Positions 17,101-29,500 of a DNA stretch of 64,000 nucleotides are shown here, one piece after another. Position 1 is the first letter of the stretch. Each line of letters begins with the position of its first letter. Below the pieces are notes generated by a model. The model worked only from the letters and a program-made list of their open reading frames with translations. It was not told the DNA's origin and made no database searches. The DNA is from Limnomonas spitsbergensis (Eukaryota > Chlorophyta > Chlorophyceae > Chlamydomonadales): contig JAYJMM010000112.1 in NCBI GenBank assembly GCA_037349105.1, forward strand, positions 2,728,001-2,792,000. Direction: 5' to 3'. The position numbers were made by a program, and so were the translations under genes.

Positions 17101-20100
17101 CAACCAGTGCTCCGAAGACGTGCGCCGCGGGGCGCGGCGTGAAGCTGGTCAACGCGTACAGCAGCTTGCTGATTGTGTATATTTTAGGGAGCACCTTCTC
17201 CTTGAAAATGGGCTTTGGGACGAAATCCGGCGGCTTGCCGTCGGCCTGCGTGTGAATCAAGGCACACAAAGCAGGTGATGAGTTCAGTATATACATCTAT
17301 AACATCAGGAGCTGCTCTCAGCAGGTGTGCAACGAGTAGCATTCACCAGGGTAGGGGGTAGGCGGAAGGGGGTAGGGGGTAGGTAGGATTTTGTTATGAT
17401 TGAGCTACTGTTTATTTCAAGGTGCTCAAGCTACAACCTGCCCGAAGGCCATGAGGGCTTAATGCAGCAAGCACCGGTTTTGATTTCTAGGCCATGCGCA
17501 CCATTGCCTCCTTTTGCCGTGCCTCATACTATGACATCATGACTTCAACACACAATTATACACATAATGTGCTTTCACGTGAGTTAGTTTCTAGTGGGCA
17601 GTTAATAAAAAGGCGATAAGGTTCAGTCCGTTTTAATTTTAGGCCGTGCGCACCGTTGCCTCCTTCTGCCGTGCCTCGTACTCCGACATCATTACCGACT
17701 TCCTCGCGGCCTTGGCCGCATCAGTCTCAACGACAGACCTAGCAGCGGGCACAAGATCAGTGGTCAAGGGTTTATGAACTGATCTTTATCAGAGACCAGG
17801 ATGGGCACAAGGGATGTCAAGGGATGAGGGTTTACAGCCTGATCTTTATAACTGACCAGCAGGGGCACAGGGTCCAGTGTTCAGGGTTCATCAAATTCTC
17901 TTCATCATAGACCACAGCAATCCCGAGCTTCAGTAAGTATTGATTTGATGGGAAATTGGTTTTCTGTAAAGACTGTAACAGTATCGTGGATATTGTATTT
18001 TGATTTATTAACAGCACACATGTTATTGACAGCAGAAACACAGGGTTGAGGGTTTGCCAAAGGATCTATATCACAGACCAGAGGCACATGGTAAAGGGTT
18101 AATAAACTAATCTCCATCACCGACCACAGGGCCAGGGCCAGGGCCAGGGCCCTGTGGTAGGTGATGGATATTAGTTTGTTAACCCAGGGCCAGGGCCAGG
18201 GTTCACAGGGTGCAATGGATGAATTAATTTCCGTTCATCGTTTGTGAAAAGGCAGTCTCCTCAAAGACCCTGGCAGGACATCAGGTCGACAGGAAGGAAG
18301 CGTTCCTTTGACACTTGTGTGGGTATAGTAAGTCTCCATGACGAGTGTATATGAAGGTTACACTTGTGTGAACAAATTAGTTTCCATGACGAGTGTAGAT
18401 GAAGCTAGTCTCCATGACAATCAGGCTGGGAAGGGCGCGCGGCCCCCCTGACCCTCAACCCTACATCCTTTCTGGGCCCTCACCCCTACATCCTGTACTG
18501 TGCCATCCTTTCCTTCACTGTTTGTGTGGGTGCAGCGAAAAGTGTGAAATCCCTATTTCGCCATTGAGGCAGTGAAGGGGCGCTAGGATGAGGAGCATGT
18601 TAAGGAAAATCACGCGGGGTGACGGTTTTCTAGGGTGGCAGCTCTCCCCCTTGCGCCCAGTCCATCCACTCACCCGTAAACTTGGTCCACCCACTCCTGG
18701 GGCGGCTGAATTCCTGCTTGTGCAAAGCTTGCGCTGGCGATCAGCAGGTCGCCTAGGTTGGACTCCTGCATGTCCTTGGCCTGAAAGCAATGAAACAAAG
18801 AGTGAGAGGCAGGTATGAGGGCAAAGGTTGCTAGGGCAATCAGCTTGTGCAAAGGCTGCGCTGGTGATCAGCAGGTTGCCTGGTTTGTAATCCTGCGTGT
18901 CCTTGACAGAAAGTGAGAGGCAACTATGAGGGCCAAGGGGGCTCTAGCAATCGATCAGTCAGATACGTTGTAGTGCAACATGTCCCTTACCTGCTCGCAT
19001 TCAAGCGAAAAGGTACGACGCAAGTATGAAAGAAGGAAATCAAAGATGGATAGTGATAGCATACTCTTGCATACTCTTGCATACTCTTGCATACTCTTGC
19101 ATACTCTAGCATACTCTTGCATACTCTTGCATACTCTTGCATACTCTTGCATACTCTTGCATAAATTGCATAAATGTCTCCAGTTCTTCGACCCCTTGAA
19201 GTACCAGAAACATCCTGTAATTCATGCAAGAGCATGACATTCTCACGAGCAAGCTACCAAGCATGACATTCTCACATGAAAGTTGCACACATGTGAAGTC
19301 GGAGGCTAGACACTTGGGCTAGACATGCGATAATAAAACCTAAACAATAAGCCAAATGGGGCCAGACAGAGGTTTCATGCGAGGTGGGTCAGCCAGTGTG
19401 AGGTACAAATTCACTCAAGTGTGGACTCCCAACCCGTTGCCTCCTCCACGTCCACACTTTCTCCCGGCTCATTACCTTGGCAGCCGTAGCGCGCCAGAAT
19501 GCGTCGGCCCACTCGGCGTTGGGCACAATGCCGAGTTTTGACATGGCCAGTGCCATCCTGGCCAGATCCATTGGTGCCATGCTGCGCAACTTCGCCGGTG
19601 TGCGGTGCACCAGCTGCGGAAAATGAGGGGGCGTGCTTAGGGTCAAAGATTTCTGGGTTTTCGACAAGGCCAGTGCCATCCTGGTCATCTCCATTGGTGT
19701 CAAGTAGCGCAGCTTAGCCGGCGTGCGGTGCAGCAGCTGTGTAAAATGTGTGAGGGGTGATTTGGGTGAAGGGTTTCAGGGTTCATCCAGGAGGTGATTA
19801 GGGTGAAGGTTTTAGGGTAAAGCCCGGAGGGATGATTTGGGTGAAAGGTTTCAGGGTTTAGCCCAGGGGGTGATCTGGGTGAAGGGTGCTAGGGTTTGGC
19901 CAGGGGGCGTGATTTGGGTCAAGGGTGCTAAGCTTAAGCCGGGGGGGGGGGTGATTTGGGTTAAGGTTTCAGGGTTAAGCCAGGGGGGGTGATTTGGGTG
20001 AAGGGTTCCAGGGTTTAGCCAGGGGGGGTGATTCGGGTGCAGGGTTTCTGGGTACTTGTCCCTGTGTGGCCAGGCAGCTGGGGGGCTAGTAAGCAAGCAA

Positions 20101-23100
20101 AAGAGCAGGCAAGCAATGCTCGCAAGTCATATCATAGAGAGAAAAGGGCTCAACAGCCCCTGTAGGGTTTCAGGGTTTTGCCCAAGCCCTTGTTTGGACA
20201 GGCAGCTAAGAGGAGCTAGCGAGCAAGCAAAAGAGCAGGCATGCAATCAGTGCTATGCAATTGTGCTGTTATTAATAAATCGTGCAGGTAATTACCGCCC
20301 CTTATGGGTAAAAGTAATTGGCCTTGACCGTATGGTGACTGAAACTCAGCTACGTAATTCAACCACCGTAGGGATCATGATCTGCACAGCACTGCAAGCC
20401 ATGCTAATTTCGTCATATCATGGCAAGTTGGTAGCCCACTAAATGCTATGGCCGAATGGGTGGCTTCCTTTATGTACACCTAGACAGTATTATTTATTTA
20501 TGGATGCATCATGAGATTCGTGGCAGGTAGCACCTGCAACCCCTGCAGGGCCAGTTGTCCCCCTGCACCTCACGCGAGAAGTTGGCACCTGGTGAACGAA
20601 GTCAGTGCAAGGGCCAGCATGCTGCATTCACCCTACTCTTCCTACCCACGCCTAGATCCCTGACCTCGCCACCCCGCACCTCATGCGAGAAGTTGGCGCC
20701 CGGTCAACTAAGATAGTGCAAGGACCCGCATGCTGCAGACGCCCTACCCTTCTACCCTCCCACCCCGCACCTCGTGCGTGAAGTCGGCACTCGGCGGGAA
20801 GTTAAACTTAGCGAGTGCGATGACCATCATGCTGCATTCTGCGGGCTCAAAACTAACCATCTGCCGGGTTGCGGATGTGACCAGCTCGGTGAGGAGCTGT
20901 GCAGTGCAAGGCAGGACAGGGGCGGGAGAGATGGCAGTACAAGAGCGGGTGAAGGAGCAAGCTTAGGGGGCAGTACACGGGTAGGTCAGGGTTCTGTTGG
21001 ACTGTGCTAGTAAAGGTTGCTTGTGGAGGGTGCATCAGGAGGGCGTTCTATGAGGGATCACCTTGGTGTGGACACTCGGCAGTTCAACAGGCACGGCATT
21101 TGATTGTCACGATCAGTCGACGGAAGTCCGGCGTGCCACAACAGGCAGGGCCTCGTGACTGCACATGCACACCACACTAAACTATACATCACACTAACAC
21201 TAACAAGTACACCACATGTAAATCACCCTAACAAGCACACGAAATGTACATCACACCAACAAGTACACCACATGGACATCACACTAACAAGTACACCACA
21301 CCAACAAGTACATCAATACTGCACACATTAACCTTGCATCGACAACATCATACCAGCATCACTCCTTATCACACCCCTGGCCACACCTCAGCGTTGTACA
21401 GGTCCAGCCTGGCCAGGGAGGCGAGCACTGCGGACACCTGGCGCGGACGCGCCGTGGGGATCAGTGAGCTGGTCCAGCCCATGAGCATGCTGAGCATGAG
21501 GTCATACTGCGCCTGCTCCGTCGGGTCTGTGGGGCGATCAAAGAGCTTGGCGTTTCCGGCCTGGTTGACCATTGGGCGTGCTGCTCCCTGGCTGCCCATT
21601 GGACGTGCTCCTCCCATGGGCTTGAAGGACAACTGAAAACGTAAATGAAGGGTTCAGGATTCAGGGTTCAGGGATAAGATTCAGGATTCTGGGTTGGCCG
21701 CGAGTTGTTGCGGGTCTTAGGTTTTGTTTTCGTTTGTGTTGCTGGTTTCCTCCCGTTTCGCTCTGCCTGGCCCTATCTAAAAAGGCTTGGGCGAGTGGCT
21801 GCGTTACCTGTGACAACAGCAAGGTTACCTTGCTCACCTAGTACATAATCTGTGACGCTTGATCATCAAACTCAATCTCTAAGACCATGTTCGTATTCAA
21901 TCACTCGTTAACACATCCCGTCTATACATATCAGTGCATACTGAAAATGTGCTTTGACTTCCCTCATAATTAACATTGTTTAGGGTTGAGGGATCCATGT
22001 ATTTACTGATTGTCAATGCCCGACTTCAGTCGGGGATTTAGATTGTTGTCGACAATTTGCCCTGAAGGCAGCATTAAAGGAAAACATTTTTTGATGCCCA
22101 AGGGTAGGCAAATCAAATCTACCAGTTTATACAACATGTAAAAACTTGATAGAAACATCGTGCTCACCTTATACAGAATCTGCGATGCGTTCTCAAAGTC
22201 CATCTGACCACCTTTCTGATCGATGATGGCCGAGATATCCGACCAGTTTTTAGCATCCCTGATCGCCCAGTGCAGCACTTCGCGCGCCGCACGAATTTCG
22301 TCCGTCAGGCCTGCCCGCGGGCCTGTGTAGTTGCTGCGGCGCTCCCCGTCCCCTGACCTGTCTGACCTGAGCGCGGGCAAAGGGCTCAGGGTTCAGGACC
22401 CGTGGCAGCAAAATCCAGTTTCACCAACGTCTGACCTGAACGCATACTGAGGGCTCAGGGTTGAAGGTATTGGATCCATGGCAGTAAAACCCAGCTAAAC
22501 CGTCGCTGTTGGACGCCGTTTTGTGCTACCTGGGCAGCACAACCTACCTGAACCTGCGCTGTATCTGCCGTACTTTGTCATTTGGGGGAACGAGGGTACG
22601 GACAGCAGTACAGCACAATTCTGATACCAGGCGAGGGGCAATGGATCAGGGCAGAGGGTGCTTGATCCGAGGAAAGCTCGCGAAGACGCTGAGCTTCGTT
22701 GGTGCATTGATATAAAAAATGCACATCGGCTAGGGCAATAAATAAGATGCAACGCATGTATAGGGCTGACTCATACATAATTCACCAATATATACTGATA
22801 TACACGGATGTCTGCTAAAAAAAACTGTAAAATATATAATATATAAATTGACATAAATGAACAGGCTAGTGCGCACCAAGAGTTCATATCGATGTGCGCG
22901 TTTGGCACCTCGATGTTGGATCATCGCGTCCCGAGGCTTTACAAGGTCTCAAGGGTTGGACTAAGCGTATGTAGCATATACGTAAATAGGGACATGCAAA
23001 TCTATGAAGGCTTTGCTGAGATACGAAGATACGTACGAGAAAACATCCTTGCAGTGGCCTTGAGCACTACGTATCACCTCTTTTGTTGCCTCGAGCACAC

Positions 23101-26014
23101 TGGGTAAATCCGGCGTACACTAGGTTGAGAACGGTGCATACCCAGTGGGCCCTTCTGAATGCTCAGCCGCATGGAGCTGGTAGAGAATGACTAAGCTCAA
23201 TTCCAGCCACCATACACAGGCAGGACCATGGTGCAGCCTTGCCACCCTCATGTGTGAGGGGGGCAGGAACATGGAACCCAGCGATCTAGGCAGCGGAAGA
23301 GAGAGGATCCTCTGGCGGGTTTTATCCCTCAACCTTGAGACACGGTATGGATGCCTGCACTAGGTTAAACCTCCTCCCTTGCCTAGAGCTCGAGGCGTAA
23401 CCTATTCGTAACCTACAGCACTACAAGGACCCTCCTTCATGGCCTGGAATTAAATACTCTCATCGCCCCTAGAACCCTCCTTTCCCTTGCCGACATCCCG
23501 ACACAGCTCTTAAATCACAGTCATTCCCAGCGCAACCTCAGGCTCTATTCAAGGAGCCAACCCTACCTGCAGTGTGCATCACCCCCCTCCCACCTTTCCC
23601 TTGCCGACATCCCGGTATCCCCCCCACTTCTTGCCTTTCCTGTCACCGGCAACAACTTTTCTCATCGCAGTCATTCCCTGCACCACCCAAGGCTTCTTGC
23701 AAGCAGCGTGCGGCGCCACACCTCACCACAGTGCGCAGCCCTCCCCGCGAGATATTCAGCATTCAAGCAGTAAGCTCTGCTTCATAGTTAGGGATTAAGG
23801 GATTCGGGTATAGCCGTAGTCATGCCCCTAAACTTCACCAATCGGGGACAACAGTTTACGTGTGATCCTAAATTGTATACCCTGGATAGATAACCCTTGA
23901 TCCCTACTTGGTTTCTTTTCTAGGGTCAACGGCCAAGAATCGACCCTAAACAAAGCCCCTAGAACAAGGCCGCAGCCCAACCCTACCTTGCGGCCCCGTA
24001 GCCTCCTTCTCGGCCGCCGTAGGCACCACCGCCACCGCCACCGCCGCTGCCACCGCCGTAGCCTCCCTCTCGGCCCCCCTCCGCCCCCTCAGGCGCCCGC
24101 CTCTGATACTCGCCGCCACCTCGACCGCCGGAGGAGTAACCGCCACCGCCGCCACCGCCCCGGCCGCCAGAGTAACCGCCGCCACCACCCTCACGGGCCC
24201 CCTCGCCACCTTCGGGCGCGCGCCTCTGATACTCGCCACCGCCACGGCCGCCCGAGGAGTATCCACCACCGCCGCCGCCGCCCCGGCCGCCTGAGTAGCC
24301 ACCGCCACCGCCACCGCGGCCACCGCCTGCCCACCCTTGCGGGGCACGCTCCTCAGGCTTGACACCGCCAATATCCTCCATAAAAGAGCCCTCGTCATCC
24401 GCTGCCTTGCCGCCGCCGTCATCCCAGCTCCCCCGCTTGCCGCCGCTGCCCTTGCCGCGTTGCCCCGCGTACCCACCGCCGCGGCCCTCGTCTTCGTCGT
24501 CGTCATAGCTCTTGCTGGCTGGCCGTGCGGGGCGTCGGGCCTGGGAGTCCTGGGAGAGGGCAAAAGGAGCAACGGGGGGAAGATGTTTGTTTTAGGGTTA
24601 AGGGTCTAGGGTTCTATTTCAAAATTACAGCTCTATTAGCTGAGGAGAAAGAAAGGCGTAATACTGATTTCCAGTGCCGATATTGGAGGCTATGATGATT
24701 GTATTATTTAAAAAACTGTAAACAAAAAATATTGAAGGTGCAGCGGATCCGCTTAGCGATTTGTATTTTCCACCTGCGAGTCTACCTTGGGCGGGCAGCA
24801 CCGTAACTAGCAATGTCCAAAATGGGACCGAACTTGGACCGGCCAGCAGCCAGCAGCCCAGGCGGCATGGCTGGCCACACTAGGGGCTGCTGGCAGGAGG
24901 CTGGAGTGCAGCTGAAAAGTGGCTGAGTCATGCAAGCAGGGACATCATGGGTAGGTAACACACTAGGCCAGTAGTGGAGGGGGCTCCATTATTAACTTGG
25001 CATCTACATCTGGGCCTGAAATTATATGAGCCATGCAAGGGGCGGTTGAAGTGGCTGAGGGAAGGCACTGGAGAGTCGGAGACTCATAGAGGCAGCGCGG
25101 AGCGGCCATGCTGGGGGGAGGTGGCCATTCTGGGGTGATGTGGTTGCGGCTGGGCACTAGAGAGGTACCCTGTGGGTGACACCTTCCGTCCCTCGGCTAA
25201 TGTCCAGCAGCAGGCACCACAGGTCGACACTGAAGGCTATCAACTACTGGTACATTAAGGCTGTCACATTTTCGTTATTCTTTTCAGAAAAACATCTATT
25301 TCCTGGCTTGCATGGCCGTTGCAGGCAGCAGATATTGTCCATGTGCCATCTGGATCCCCATGCACGGACGGGGGGGATATGCAGGTCTGAAATAGGCAAC
25401 CATGGGCTTTCAGTACTGGTAGAAGCAGCCTTGAATTGCTGTCCGATCAGCATGGGATTTCAAGCCTTAGTATCAGCATGCGTGCATGCAGAATGTGAAC
25501 TGTTTACGAGGAGGATTGAGGGAGAAGGGGCAGGCCCATGGCAGGGGGGGGATGGGTGCAGGAGATAAGGTGTTACATGTGGCAATTAGTGTGCGGGTGA
25601 GGGCGCTCGAGCTTGCCAGTTTTTTCAATTGAGCCCTGGCGATCGTTTCTTGAGCACTTACCTCGTCACCGTAGCGAGAGGCTGCGCAAACCAGGCGGGT
25701 GACTTGGCCACGGAAGGCAGCCGGAGCAACCTGCGCCACAGGTTATAGGAGGGGATAGGTTTCGCACTTTTTGGTGCCTGGGCATCGACGAGACAGCCGC
25801 GCATGCGCATGCACACCCGGCGCTCGCGCTACCTGAGGCACGCATTCAGCATGTAATGCAGATAGGTATGCATGGCATGGGTATACTTGCCTTGGTTGCG
25901 GTAGAGCCTGAGAGGGCGGCAGCTGGGGCAGGGCAGTACCTGGAGGACGAAAAAGATAAGGCGAGGGGGGTGGAGGGCCGAGATTGGAGCTAAGGCGACC
26001 CTTCGCGTTTGCAT
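14122..26014 (-). CDS. Putative organelle-targeted helical-repeat (OPR/FASTK-like) protein with Gly-rich domain
   Basis: 14 exons read on the minus strand: 25940-26014, 25662-25730, 23987-24549, 22168-22366, 21387-21632, 20771-20896, 19476-19613, 18674-18780, 17654-17738, 17079-17245, 16282-16339, about 15241-15374, 15081-15114, 14122-14266. Phases agree at every junction except the third-last, where a GC donor at 15250 (exon ending 15251) restores frame; about 711 aa. A stop codon lies immediately before the ATG. Residues 1-48 resemble a transit peptide (MQTRRVALAPISALHPPRLI, then RLVCAAS). Residues 49-236 are acidic, then Gly/Tyr/Arg rich (GGYSGGRGGGG type, RNA-binding-like). Residues 300-510 hold about 38-residue repeats such as RQVSAVLASLARLDLYNAEL and MDLARMALAMSKLGIVPNAE, typical of algal OPR or FASTK proteins that act on organelle RNAs. 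No RAP domain is seen. Role inferred, not shown. Confidence 0.72.
14280..14690. repeat. Degenerate purine-rich ~60-bp repeat in the last intron
   Basis: Recurring GTGAGACAGAGGCAATCAGA and GAAAAGCACGGGTGAGAA-like blocks begin at the acceptor of the terminal exon (CTACAGAGGCAAGAAGG on the plus strand). This is consistent with copies of that acceptor's polypyrimidine tract. Confidence 0.6.
15125..15235. repeat. Polypyrimidine/polypurine tract
   Basis: C/T-only stretch (CTCCTCCCCC type) in an intron of the helical-repeat gene. Confidence 0.9.
16060..16135. repeat. 6-bp microsatellite (ACTGCC)n
   Basis: ACTGCCACTGCCACTGCC runs with interspersed GGGACTGCC units. Confidence 0.9.
17487..17545 (-). 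repeat. Decayed copy of the donor end of exon 17654-17738
   Basis: On the plus strand GCCATGCGCACCATTGCCTC parallels GCCGTGCGCACCGTTGCCTC at 17643, and TGCCGTGCCTCATACTATGA parallels TGCCGTGCCTCGTACTCCGA. It covers the donor and about 45 bp of exon. Confidence 0.85.
17755..18200. repeat. Degenerate ~70-bp intronic repeat
   Basis: CTGATCTTTATCAGAGACCA-like blocks recur with GGGCACA and AGGGTTCA linkers, followed by GGGCCA hexamer runs near 18130-18200. Confidence 0.6.
18838..18960 (-). repeat. Long decayed copy of exon 18674-18780 start
   Basis: CAGCTTGTGCAAAGGCTGCG, GATCAGCAGGTTGCCTGG and TCCTGCGTGTCCTTGACAG follow the order of the exon strings CTTGTGCAAAGCTTGCGCTG, GATCAGCAGGTCGCCTAGG and TCCTGCATGTCCTTGGCCTG. 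The post-acceptor intron GTGAGAGGCAACTATGAGGG is duplicated too. Confidence 0.88.
19061..19165. repeat. 10-bp minisatellite (CTTGCATACT)n
   Basis: About ten units of CATACTCTTG, one unit with CTAG. Confidence 0.95.
19636..19745 (-). repeat. Partial duplicate of exon 19476-19613 with open frame
   Basis: The minus strand has an ACACAG acceptor, then a frame reading LLHRTPAKLRYLTPMEMTRM followed by ALALS, versus LVHRTPAKLRSMAPMDLARM and ALAMS in the functional exon. The copy lacks the exon's second half and donor. It could be a cryptic exon. Confidence 0.85.
19775..20050. repeat. ~55-bp minisatellite
   Basis: About five units of GGGGTGATTTGGGTGAAGGG followed by TTTCAGGGTTTAGCC. Confidence 0.85.
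20545..20745 (-). repeat. Two decayed copies of the donor end of exon 20771-20896
   Basis: Around 20570 and 20685 the plus strand has CACCTCACGCGAGAAGTTGG and CACCTCATGCGAGAAGTTGG, followed by AGTGCAAGG and ATGCTGCA. The real junction has CACCTCGTGCGTGAAGTCGG, AGTGCGATG and ATGCTGCA. Confidence 0.88.
21175..21330. repeat. Degenerate ACACCACATCACACTAACAAG repeat
   Basis: Short units of the CATCACACTAACAAGTACAC type in an intron of the helical-repeat gene. Confidence 0.75.
23127..23353 (+). repeat. Dispersed ~230-bp repeat, copy 2
   Basis: Full-length counterpart of 5945-6175; strings AAGCTCAATTCCAGCC, GAGAGAGGAT, TCCCTCAACCT and GGTATGGATGCC occur in the same order. It lies in the intron between the Gly-rich exon and exon 22168-22366. 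Confidence 0.75.
24823..24945 (+). repeat. SINE-like dispersed repeat
   Basis: GGGACCGAACTTGGACCGGC near 24826 and GGAGTGCAGCTGAAAAGTGG with GCTGAGTCA near the end parallel the 55885 copy. Confidence 0.6.
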
Positions 26015-26519
26015 TTAAAAAGCATCAACATGTTCGCTGGTGACAAACGGGAGCTTCGTGCACGCGGTCGAGATTGGCACCTGAAACTCATCATATCGTG
26101 CGAAGCCGCCGAGCGCACGTTCAACGACTGGGTGTAAAATTAGATGAGATCTGGCTGTGTGATTCTTCTTGACTGAGTTTGCTGCGCAGTCTTTATACTT
26201 CGTACAAGCCAATCAGCCCGTGCCTGTCGGGGTGAACCTGCGTGTCCACACTTATGTTCACACTTTTTGATCCTACATGTACTAGAAGGGGGGGTCGGGG
26301 ACTGGCACTCATCCCGACCCGTGCAACTCGCCACCCCCTAGAGATAACTCTATCGACCATCTACACTTTATCAACTGATGCGCCAGCACATCGCACCCGG
26401 TTGCCGCAGCCGCGACTGACCTCGGGGGCCATAGCGCCTCGAAGCGACCAACATGTGCCGATAGCAACAACGCACCAGCGTCCCCTATAAATCTCGGTTG
26501 TAACCCGGCGGCGACTCCC
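26015..26519. promoter_or_regulatory. Divergent spacer between the helical-repeat gene and the secreted-protein gene
   Basis: 505 bp with start codons at both ends. TATAAAT at 26486-26492 lies 28 bp before the plus-strand ATG, which would leave almost no 5' UTR, so its role is uncertain. No other element was recognised. Confidence 0.4.
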
Positions 26520-29500
26520 ATGCGCCCGCCGCGCTGCAGTTACTCGAAAACATGTTTTCTGCTCTGCCTCCTGGTCTGGCTCTCTACCTTCTCGTCCAGC
26601 TTCCAGCCATGTGACGCCCTTGTGTACATCGATACCGGAGCCTATGACGAAGCTGATGCCTACAACGAATCTTATCACGGCTACGGGTATGGCTACGACA
26701 ACAGGTGGGTGTGGCAGCTCCCATGCACGCCCTGCCTGGTTTGCCTGGCGCATGGGCGCAACTGCATGGGACATATCACATATGGGACTTTGGTTTTGGG
26801 GTGCACACCAAACATCTCGTAAGGAGCGCTGGGCTCCTAAGACTGGGCTGATGACCTTGATCGGCCTATGTCCAGTGGCTCAAACAGCAGGCTTGCTGCA
26901 CCATGCCCGATCAGCCATAGGCTGATGTGTAGCTGAATTGTAGCTGAAGCGCGCAAAGAAATCGAAATCATTGCATGGGACACATGGCGACACTGAATGC
27001 TCCACAAACACGCAAACATGCATCATTGCAGTCGAAATCCCAGCCGCGCCATGCGCCTGTCCGAGCCCAACGTGAGAGTCAAGTCACTGAACATGCCATA
27101 CCTTGTGTAGCATAACATGCGCCGTCTGAAGTCGAACATTGTAAACCTAGCGGATTTAGTAGGTGTTTGGCTGGGTTTATCTCTCTATGCGCACTAGACC
27201 AACTCCGGGGAGGCTGCCGAGAGTCCCCCTCTGACGCTTGAGACCAAACCTTGACCAGCCTACGACCGCTGGATTAAGCAATGAGGCAATATAGCAATTA
27301 GGTTTAGGGGCAATTAGGCAATTAAGCAATAAGGCAAGCTGCACCAAGCCCTGTCCATGGTGGGCCATGTTGTGGATGGCATGAGGGTGAAGTGCCGGCT
27401 TCGCAAACGCAAGCATGGAGCCCGGTGTATTAGCAGCCCTGTTGTGTGACCCATTGCGACATGAAATGGCTGTTAATAATGCAATGGGTAATAAGACTGC
27501 ATGCTAGCTTTGTGAACAAGCTAGTGAACTTACGGAACCAACATGCAGGGAAATGTACTATAAATTGGCCGAGGGGCTGCTGGCAAAGGCCCACTTCTCA
27601 GTGTGGAAGCAAACAATCGCGTTTTGTTTTCATGTTCCGCCTCTACCTAAGCTCAAATCCCAGGCTAGATCCCGGGCTAGCTTGATGTTTTTTCGTTTGG
27701 ATATTTCATATTTGGCAGTCGCTATCGAGCTAGATGCATTGAAAATTTGTGAAGCACTTATTTAAAGTGAACGGATTGGACCCCTTTTTAAAAAAAAAAT
27801 TGACTGGATTCCGGAGGCCGAGAGGGGGGGGGGGGAGGGGTTTCATATTTAGGGGGGGATCCCTGCTTTGCCCCCCTCCCCTCGAACGGTAGCTGAAAGA
27901 CAAATTACCGCAGCTGCTTCATGATGTCATGGGTCGCACAAATCTCGATCCCAACCGTTCCTCAACCTCCATTGCAACCGGTTGCATGTGGCGCCGCAGC
28001 TATTTCATGGAGATGCCGGACCCCTACGATGGCAGCAAGAGCTGGAACGTGGAGCAGCCGGCGGACCTTCTGCCTGGCAGCTGCCAGGGCGAGCAGTGCC
28101 CCATCAGCACACAGAGCAACCTTGAGCACGGCGAAGGCCTCGCTCCCTCCTCCGGGCACAAGGATGGCGCGGCGGCGAGGCCCGAGTTTGATCCCTTGCT
28201 CATCCACGATAACTGCATCTTGAACGAGGACGGAGGCTACACTGTGAATGGTGGGTTGCAGGGAGCCGGGAGCCGATCGGGTTCCAAGCTCAGAAGACCC
28301 CAGGACTTTGGTGCATTGCATCCGATGCTGTGCTCTTCGCAGCCGCCCTCACCTGGTCGGTCTGAGGTGATCAGTCCATCCAGCTTGTGACAGGGTGGAC
28401 TCGTCACAAGACCCTATCGACTTTGAAAAGTGCGGATCATGTGATGTTATGAAAATTTATTTCCCAACATATGTACCCCTTCGGTACAGTCCTGTTACAC
28501 AGCTTATGGTGGCTGAGCTGTGCAGCTCAGTTTCAGCCACGGTAATCTCAAGGCAGATTCAGCAACTTTTACGTGAAAGGGACCGTCATCACTTGCACAC
28601 TTTCTGGACTATCAGTGCGTGGGGTAACCCTGTCACCAGCCAAGTTGGTTTTTTAGTTGTTGTTACAAAGTTGACACTTTGTGTGCAACCACCCACAGCC
28701 TTTTTTGAAAAGGCCAGGCAGAGCGAACCAGTTGGAAACCAGCACAGAAAACCAAAACAAAACCGCGTCGACAGTTTAGTCGGCACCGGGCCCTGCCTAT
28801 AGCCCCAAACCCCAAGAGTCTCGTCACCCGGTGTGTGCAGGGACAAGGGACTGCGATTTGGAGGTCAAGGGCGGCGATGTGGCGGCGGATCTGCTTCGCG
28901 GCGGTTTGGACGGGCTGTACAAGCTGATGGGCTGCTTTGAGGGCAAGCCGGTGTACAAGCGGGTCGGAGGCCCCTTTGGAGGTGTGATGAGCAGGGATTG
29001 GGAAACAATGCGCTCTGTTTCATCTGGATTTCAGATACGTCCAGGTCTGTGGCCAAAAGGTCCTGGTGCAGCAAGCCCTGCTGCTCAGGGCAGTCAAGGT
29101 TGGGTCCCTGAGGTGAAGCGGCCTAGTGGTGACTGCCTGGCTGGCTCCCAAAGGGGGTCTGCTATGCAATACAATTAAGAAAAGGGCCGCTCCCCCTTGT
29201 CCAATAATACCCTGCAGGGTTGTGAAGAGGATATTGTTGTAACCCCCGACATTTTGAATTCCCTCCGTCCCAGTGAATCCTAGCATGCAACTTCCCTACC
29301 ATTCTTTCCCTGCCTCCCCTAATCGTCCCGCCTTCCCCCGCCCTTCCCCTTTATGGTGCAGAGGACAGGATGCTGTTCTATCCCAATATTTTGCATTCCC
29401 TCTCATTGAATCCCAGCACCATCCTCCCCCTTCATTCGTTCCATGACCCCTCCCCCGTCCCATTTCAAATTTCCTCATGTTGATCCCCAGCCTACCTCCT

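Noticed and set aside
17641..17745. Plus-strand exon reading AVRTVASFCRASYSDIITDF
   Set aside because: The minus strand gives an exon (17654-17738) that fits both neighbouring phases of the helical-repeat gene; the plus reading is its complement.
23946..24572. 208-codon Ala/Val-rich minus frame
   Set aside because: Out of frame with the Gly-rich exon, which has correct splice phases on both sides; the Ala-rich frame is a GC-rich shadow.
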